Positions 12,437-12,813 of a stretch of DNA of 12,813 nucleotides are shown here, piece by piece (within the stretch, counting starts at the first letter, position 1; every line of letters starts with the position of its first letter). Under the pieces are notes generated by a model. The model saw only the letters and a list, made by a program, of their open reading frames with translations. It was not told the origin of the DNA and did no database searches. The position numbers were made by a program, and so were the translations under genes. Source of the DNA: an uncultured Oscillospiraceae bacterium (lineage in GTDB: Bacteria; Bacillota; Clostridia; Oscillospirales; Oscillospiraceae); assembly GCA_947627085.1 (NCBI GenBank), contig CANQUO010000045.1:1-12813 (forward strand). Direction: 5' to 3'.

Positions 12437-12813
12437 TCACCCAAGATACTCGCGGAAGAAATCCGTAAGCTTATCGAAGGGAATCGCGCCTTTCCCGCCG
12501 CCGTCGTAGAGGTCGGTGTGGACGGCGTCCGGAATAATCATGAGCTCCTTGTTATCGGAATAGGGGTTGTCCCGCACCATATCGGTGTAGGCGTCCCGGC
12601 TGAAATAGCAGGAATGGGCCTTTTCGCCGTGGACGATGAGCACGGCGGAGCGTATCTCGTTGGAGTACTGGAGAATCGGCTGGTTTAAAAAGCTCATGCA
12701 TCCGGTGACGTTCCACCCGCCATTGGAGTTGAGACTGCGGGGATGGTAGCCGCGAGAGGTCTTGTAATAATCGTAGTAATCCTTCACGAAAAACGGCGCG
12801 TCCTCCGGCAGCG
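12437..12813 (-). CDS. Alpha/beta hydrolase, C-terminal part (cut by window edge)
   Basis: About 125 C-terminal residues are visible; the start and the nucleophile region lie beyond the right edge. The fragment contains GYHPRSLNSNGGWNVTGCMS, then a strand and loop SAVLIVHGEKAHSCYFS and, near the end, IIPDAVHTDLYDGGGK, where the His is the likely catalytic histidine. It finishes with FDKLTDFFREYLG. From memory, this combination is typical of the COG1073 / YcjY-like alpha/beta hydrolases, also annotated as dienelactone-hydrolase-like, which are mostly of unknown substrate. The stop is 11 bases before the DUF362 lipoprotein start, so co-transcription is likely. Nothing visible suggests truncation other than the window edge. 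Confidence 0.83.
   Translation of the reverse strand, partial: LPEDAPFFVKDYYDYYKTSRGYHPRSLNSNGGWNVTGCMSFLNQPILQYSNEIRSAVLIVHGEKAHSCYFSRDAYTDMVRDNPYSDNKELMIIPDAVHTDLYDGGGKGAIPFDKLTDFFREYLG

Noticed and set aside
11532..12688. Plus-strand frames of 190 and 217 codons opposite the DUF362 and hydrolase genes
   Set aside because: They are shadows of recognisable genes on the minus strand, with no RBS and no family features.

Overview
The window looks like chromosome from a Gram-positive anaerobe of class Clostridia, most likely an Oscillospirales-type gut or rumen organism. This is inferred from G+C-rich genes that still use ATA for isoleucine, strong GGAGG-type ribosome binding sites, AT-rich intergenic spacers with consensus sigma-A promoters, and protein families typical of Clostridia. 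No rRNA, tRNA, CRISPR array, transposase or phage gene was seen. No gap between genes exceeds 300 bases.

Left end (1-2504, minus strand): the N-terminal part of an ATP-grasp-type protein with a consensus promoter, preceded by recG (ATP-dependent branch-migration helicase). A divergent spacer (2505-2744) carries a promoter for the next operon and a terminator-like hairpin pointing toward recG.

Metabolic/transport operon (2745-5816, plus strand): a duplicated-fold membrane protein of the putative heavy-metal/manganese exporter family, a MATE efflux pump and a FolD-like methylene-THF dehydrogenase. The FolD-like protein lacks two residues tied to cyclohydrolase activity. The operon ends in a bidirectional terminator embedded in a cluster of seven TTATGTTAAC-like repeats.

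Middle minus-strand pair (5950-6940): a DivIVA-like coiled-coil protein whose gene overlaps that of a fumarase/tartrate dehydratase beta subunit. No alpha subunit is present in the window.

Main accessory system (7085-11037, plus strand): a tightly overlapped operon of YtrA-type GntR repressor, two small membrane proteins, an ABC ATPase and a large membrane-anchored, probably beta-propeller-like exported protein. It is preceded by a perfect TTGACA-N17-TATAAT promoter with two matching operator dyads about three helical turns apart, and closed by a strong bidirectional terminator. This resembles the ytr-type GntR/ABC operons of Bacillus but has a different gene complement, and it is the best candidate here for an undescribed system.

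Right end (11043-12813, minus strand): a DUF362 lipoprotein downstream of, and probably co-transcribed with, an alpha/beta hydrolase that is cut by the window edge.
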